NCBI GenBank assembly: GCA_003645435.1
Contig: QNFD01000127.1
Coordinates: 1 to 7,373 of the forward strand
DNA: 7,373 bases
From: Gammaproteobacteria bacterium
GTDB lineage: Bacteria > Pseudomonadota > Gammaproteobacteria > GCA-001735895
Direction: 5' to 3'
Positions 5,786 to 7,373 of this stretch are shown in pieces; the first letter of the stretch is position 1, and each line of letters begins with the position of its first letter. Both the position numbers and the translations under genes were made by a program. A model generated the notes under the pieces. The model was not told where the DNA came from. It saw only the letters and a list, made by a program, of their open reading frames with translations, and made no database searches.

Positions 5786-6913
5786 CTACAAATCATTACT
5801 AACAATAACACTGTTATCGATATCGTTAATGTCGGGTCGCGCTAACTGCGCCAATGTCGTATCAATTTGCTTAATCAATAGTTCTATCACAGCTTCGAGC
5901 CCTTGCTCGCCGGCTGCGCCAATTCCGTATAGAAAAGGTCGTCCCAGCATGACGAAGTCAGCTCCGAGCGCCAGGGCCTTAATCACCGCTTCGCCGTTAC
6001 GCACACCACTATCAAAAATGATCGGGTAGTCATCGCCGAGCGCTGCCCGAATCCCAGGCAACATCGCAATTGCAGCAGGCGCGCTGTCTAGCTGTCTCCC
6101 ACCGTGATTAGACACGTAGACCGCATCGACATCGGCATCACGAATGCGCACCGCATCCTGCGCCGAGAGTACGCCTTTCACAATCAACTTACCCTTCCAG
6201 CGTTTGCGCAATCGTTCGAGGAATCCCCAGTCAACTTTTCCGCGACTTTCATTTCGTACGAATTTTTCACCACTACTGTTTTGCATGTTGTTGGCGAGTG
6301 CGGGCACACCGCTTAACAAGGTCCGAATCGACCACTGCGGGTGGGTGGCAAAATCAAAAAACTGCTTCGGCCCAATTTTTATCGGTGACTGAAAACCATT
6401 TCGTTGTTCACGCGGTCGCGGTGCGATCATTGGCACATCAACGGTCAATATCAGCGTATCGTAGCCCGCAACTTCGGCACGGCGCACCATATCGAAGCCG
6501 ATTTCCTCGGACTGACCCACGTATAGCTGGAACCAGGTATTTTCACCAGCCTGTTGCCGCATGTATTCGATGCTACTGGACGCCATGGTCGACAGGCATA
6601 CTGGCATACCGTATTTTACCGCCGCGTCGGCGAGCATTTTATCCGCGCCAGGCCAGGTCAGGTTACACATACCCATGGGTGCAATACCAAAAGGCAAATC
6701 CCATTCACGGCCAAACAGGGATTTACCCAGGCGGCGGTTTTCGACGTTTACGAGCACGCGCGGTAACAGGCGCATGCGATCCAGCATCGAGCAATTTTGC
6801 TCACAGGAAATCTCACTGCCCGCCGCACCATCGACATAATCGAAGAAAATTTTAGGCATACGCCATTTTGCCGCAGCGCGGGCGTCGGCGATGCTAAATA
6901 GTTTCTTGTTCAT
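5786..6913 (-). CDS. FMN-dependent alpha-hydroxy-acid oxidase/dehydrogenase
   Basis: This is a 375-residue TIM-barrel flavoenzyme of the family of glycolate oxidase, L-lactate dehydrogenase LldD and mandelate dehydrogenase, oxidising an (S)-2-hydroxy acid to the 2-oxo acid. All expected active-site positions are visible: Tyr26 (FFDYVDGAAGSE), Tyr131 (WFQLYVGQ), Lys246 (LIVKGVLS), and His270 and Arg273 in VSNHGGRQLD. FMN phosphate-binding motifs IIFDSGVRNG (298-307) and ADFVMLGRPFLYG (318-330) follow; the usual DGG is DSG here. APMGMCNLTWPGAD (78-91) resembles uncharacterised family members more than LldD, so the substrate cannot be named. There is no membrane anchor. The ATG at 6913 is the natural family start, but I see no clear ribosome site before it. 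It is the first gene of the four-gene minus-strand run and is divergent from the yaiL-like gene. Confidence 0.92.
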   Translation of the reverse strand: MNKKLFSIADARAAAKWRMPKIFFDYVDGAAGSEISCEQNCSMLDRMRLLPRVLVNVENRRLGKSLFGREWDLPFGIAPMGMCNLTWPGADKMLADAAVKYGMPVCLSTMASSSIEYMRQQAGENTWFQLYVGQSEEIGFDMVRRAEVAGYDTLILTVDVPMIAPRPREQRNGFQSPIKIGPKQFFDFATHPQWSIRTLLSGVPALANNMQNSSGEKFVRNESRGKVDWGFLERLRKRWKGKLIVKGVLSAQDAVRIRDADVDAVYVSNHGGRQLDSAPAAIAMLPGIRAALGDDYPIIFDSGVRNGEAVIKALALGADFVMLGRPFLYGIGAAGEQGLEAVIELLIKQIDTTLAQLARPDINDIDNSVIVSNDL

Positions 6914-6953
6914 TTAACAAAAGAAGCGGTTACTGGGTCGTGTGTAAAGCAGC

Positions 6954-6983
6954 ATTACATCCCAGACAGGGACCAGAAAGCAA
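6954..6983 (-). promoter_or_regulatory. Candidate promoter for the FMN oxidase gene cluster
   Basis: On the minus strand TTGCTT (6983-6978) and TGTAAT (6959-6954) are separated by 18 bp. The -10 matches at 5/6 positions and the -35 at only 3/6. It lies about 41 bases before the ATG at 6913 and overlaps the 134-bp divergent control region shared with the yaiL-like gene. The match is weak, but its place suits the first gene of the run. Confidence 0.28.
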
Positions 6984-6990
6984 GTCAATC

Positions 6991-7019
6991 TTGAATCGAC
7001 CCGCACAGTTCACTATGCT
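6991..7019 (+). promoter_or_regulatory. Candidate sigma-70 promoter for the yaiL-like gene
   Basis: TTGAAT (6991-6996) and TATGCT (7014-7019) are separated by an ideal 17 bp, each matching consensus at 4/6 positions. Transcription would start near 7026 and the ATG is at 7048. It lies almost back-to-back with the candidate promoter of the opposite cluster. Confidence 0.4.
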
Positions 7020-7047
7020 ATTGGTCCGCATCATCAGGGCATATCTC

Positions 7048-7373
7048 ATGGCATCGTTACAGGACCAGTTACTGAAAGCCGGACTGGTAGATAAAAACAA
7101 GGCCAACAAGGCGAAAAAGGAAAAGCAGAAAAAAGTCAGGGCTGCGCGCGGTAGCGGCACGTCAATATCGAATGAGGCTAGCGTTGCCGCCCAACGAGAA
7201 CAGGCGAAAAAGACCAAACTCGACCGTGAGCTAAACATTCAGAAGCAGAAAAAGTCGAGTTTAAAAGCTGTTACTGCCCAGATAATCCAGTTAGTAGAAA
7301 TGAATCGACTGGATACCGACAATGGCGACATTGCCTATAGTTTTATATTCGACAACAAGGTAAAGAAAATTTA
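7048..7373 (+). CDS. yaiL: YaiL/DUF2058 family protein, cut by the window edge
   Basis: Only the first 108 codons are present and the frame is open at the right edge. The protein starts MASLQDQLLKAGLVDKNKA, then has a very basic, lysine-rich, probably coiled helical region (about 17-72), then AQIIQLVEMNRLDTDNGDIA and YSFIFDNKVKKI. This order of QDQLLKAGLV, a basic helix and LVEMNR...GDI.Y.F is the DUF2058 pattern seen in E. coli YaiL, described as a nucleoprotein or polynucleotide-associated protein of unclear function. The family is about 170-180 residues long, so roughly 60-70 residues are missing because of the window limit, not because of mutation. The start is supported by AGGG at 7036-7039, 8 bases before the ATG. 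It is divergent from the FMN oxidase cluster. Confidence 0.88.
   Translation, partial: MASLQDQLLKAGLVDKNKANKAKKEKQKKVRAARGSGTSISNEASVAAQREQAKKTKLDRELNIQKQKKSSLKAVTAQIIQLVEMNRLDTDNGDIAYSFIFDNKVKKI

Noticed and set aside
6298..6855. 185-codon plus-strand frame opposite the FMN oxidase gene.
   Set aside because: The protein has no recognisable motifs and lies antisense to a gene with an intact active-site signature; it is a shadow frame.

Overview
The window most resembles a chromosomal segment of a free-living, probably marine, gammaproteobacterium. The strongest taxonomic hint is the truncated gene at the right edge, a YaiL/DUF2058 protein, a family I associate with gammaproteobacteria. The Qor-type quinone reductase, close to the E. 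coli enzyme in its motifs, agrees with this. Base composition is moderate. I see no rRNA, tRNA, CRISPR array, transposase or phage gene.

Layout, left to right. Positions 1-167 are non-coding and hold two short direct repeats and a hairpin repeat. A minus-strand gene (168-1493) encodes a fusion of an alpha/beta hydrolase and a class III nucleotidyl cyclase. An imperfect 19-bp direct repeat brackets it (105-123 and 1537-1555). About 690 bp of mostly empty sequence follows, with one doubtful 42-codon reading frame. A plus-strand quinone oxidoreductase gene (2182-3171) then meets a minus-strand run head-on. The roughly 270 bp between them carries a probable decayed fragment of a secreted-protein gene.

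The minus-strand run (6913 down to 3439) has four genes in one direction: an FMN-dependent alpha-hydroxy-acid oxidase/dehydrogenase, a transthyretin-like/5-hydroxyisourate hydrolase-like protein, an MscS-type mechanosensitive channel, and a PEP mutase/isocitrate lyase superfamily enzyme. Gaps are 45, 95 and about 140 bp, so the first two genes are probably co-transcribed; the last may also have its own promoter. A divergent intergenic region (6914-7047) separates the run from the yaiL-like gene.

The most unusual features are three. The transthyretin-like protein keeps the His/Arg/His positions of 5-hydroxyisourate hydrolase but lacks the C-terminal YRGS signature. It sits beside a hydroxy-acid oxidase and near a C-C/P-C lyase-fold enzyme, with no recognisable purine-degradation gene in view, so the cluster may be an undescribed small-molecule catabolic pathway; this is inference. 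Finally, the cyclase module has two substitutions at canonical substrate and transition-state positions.
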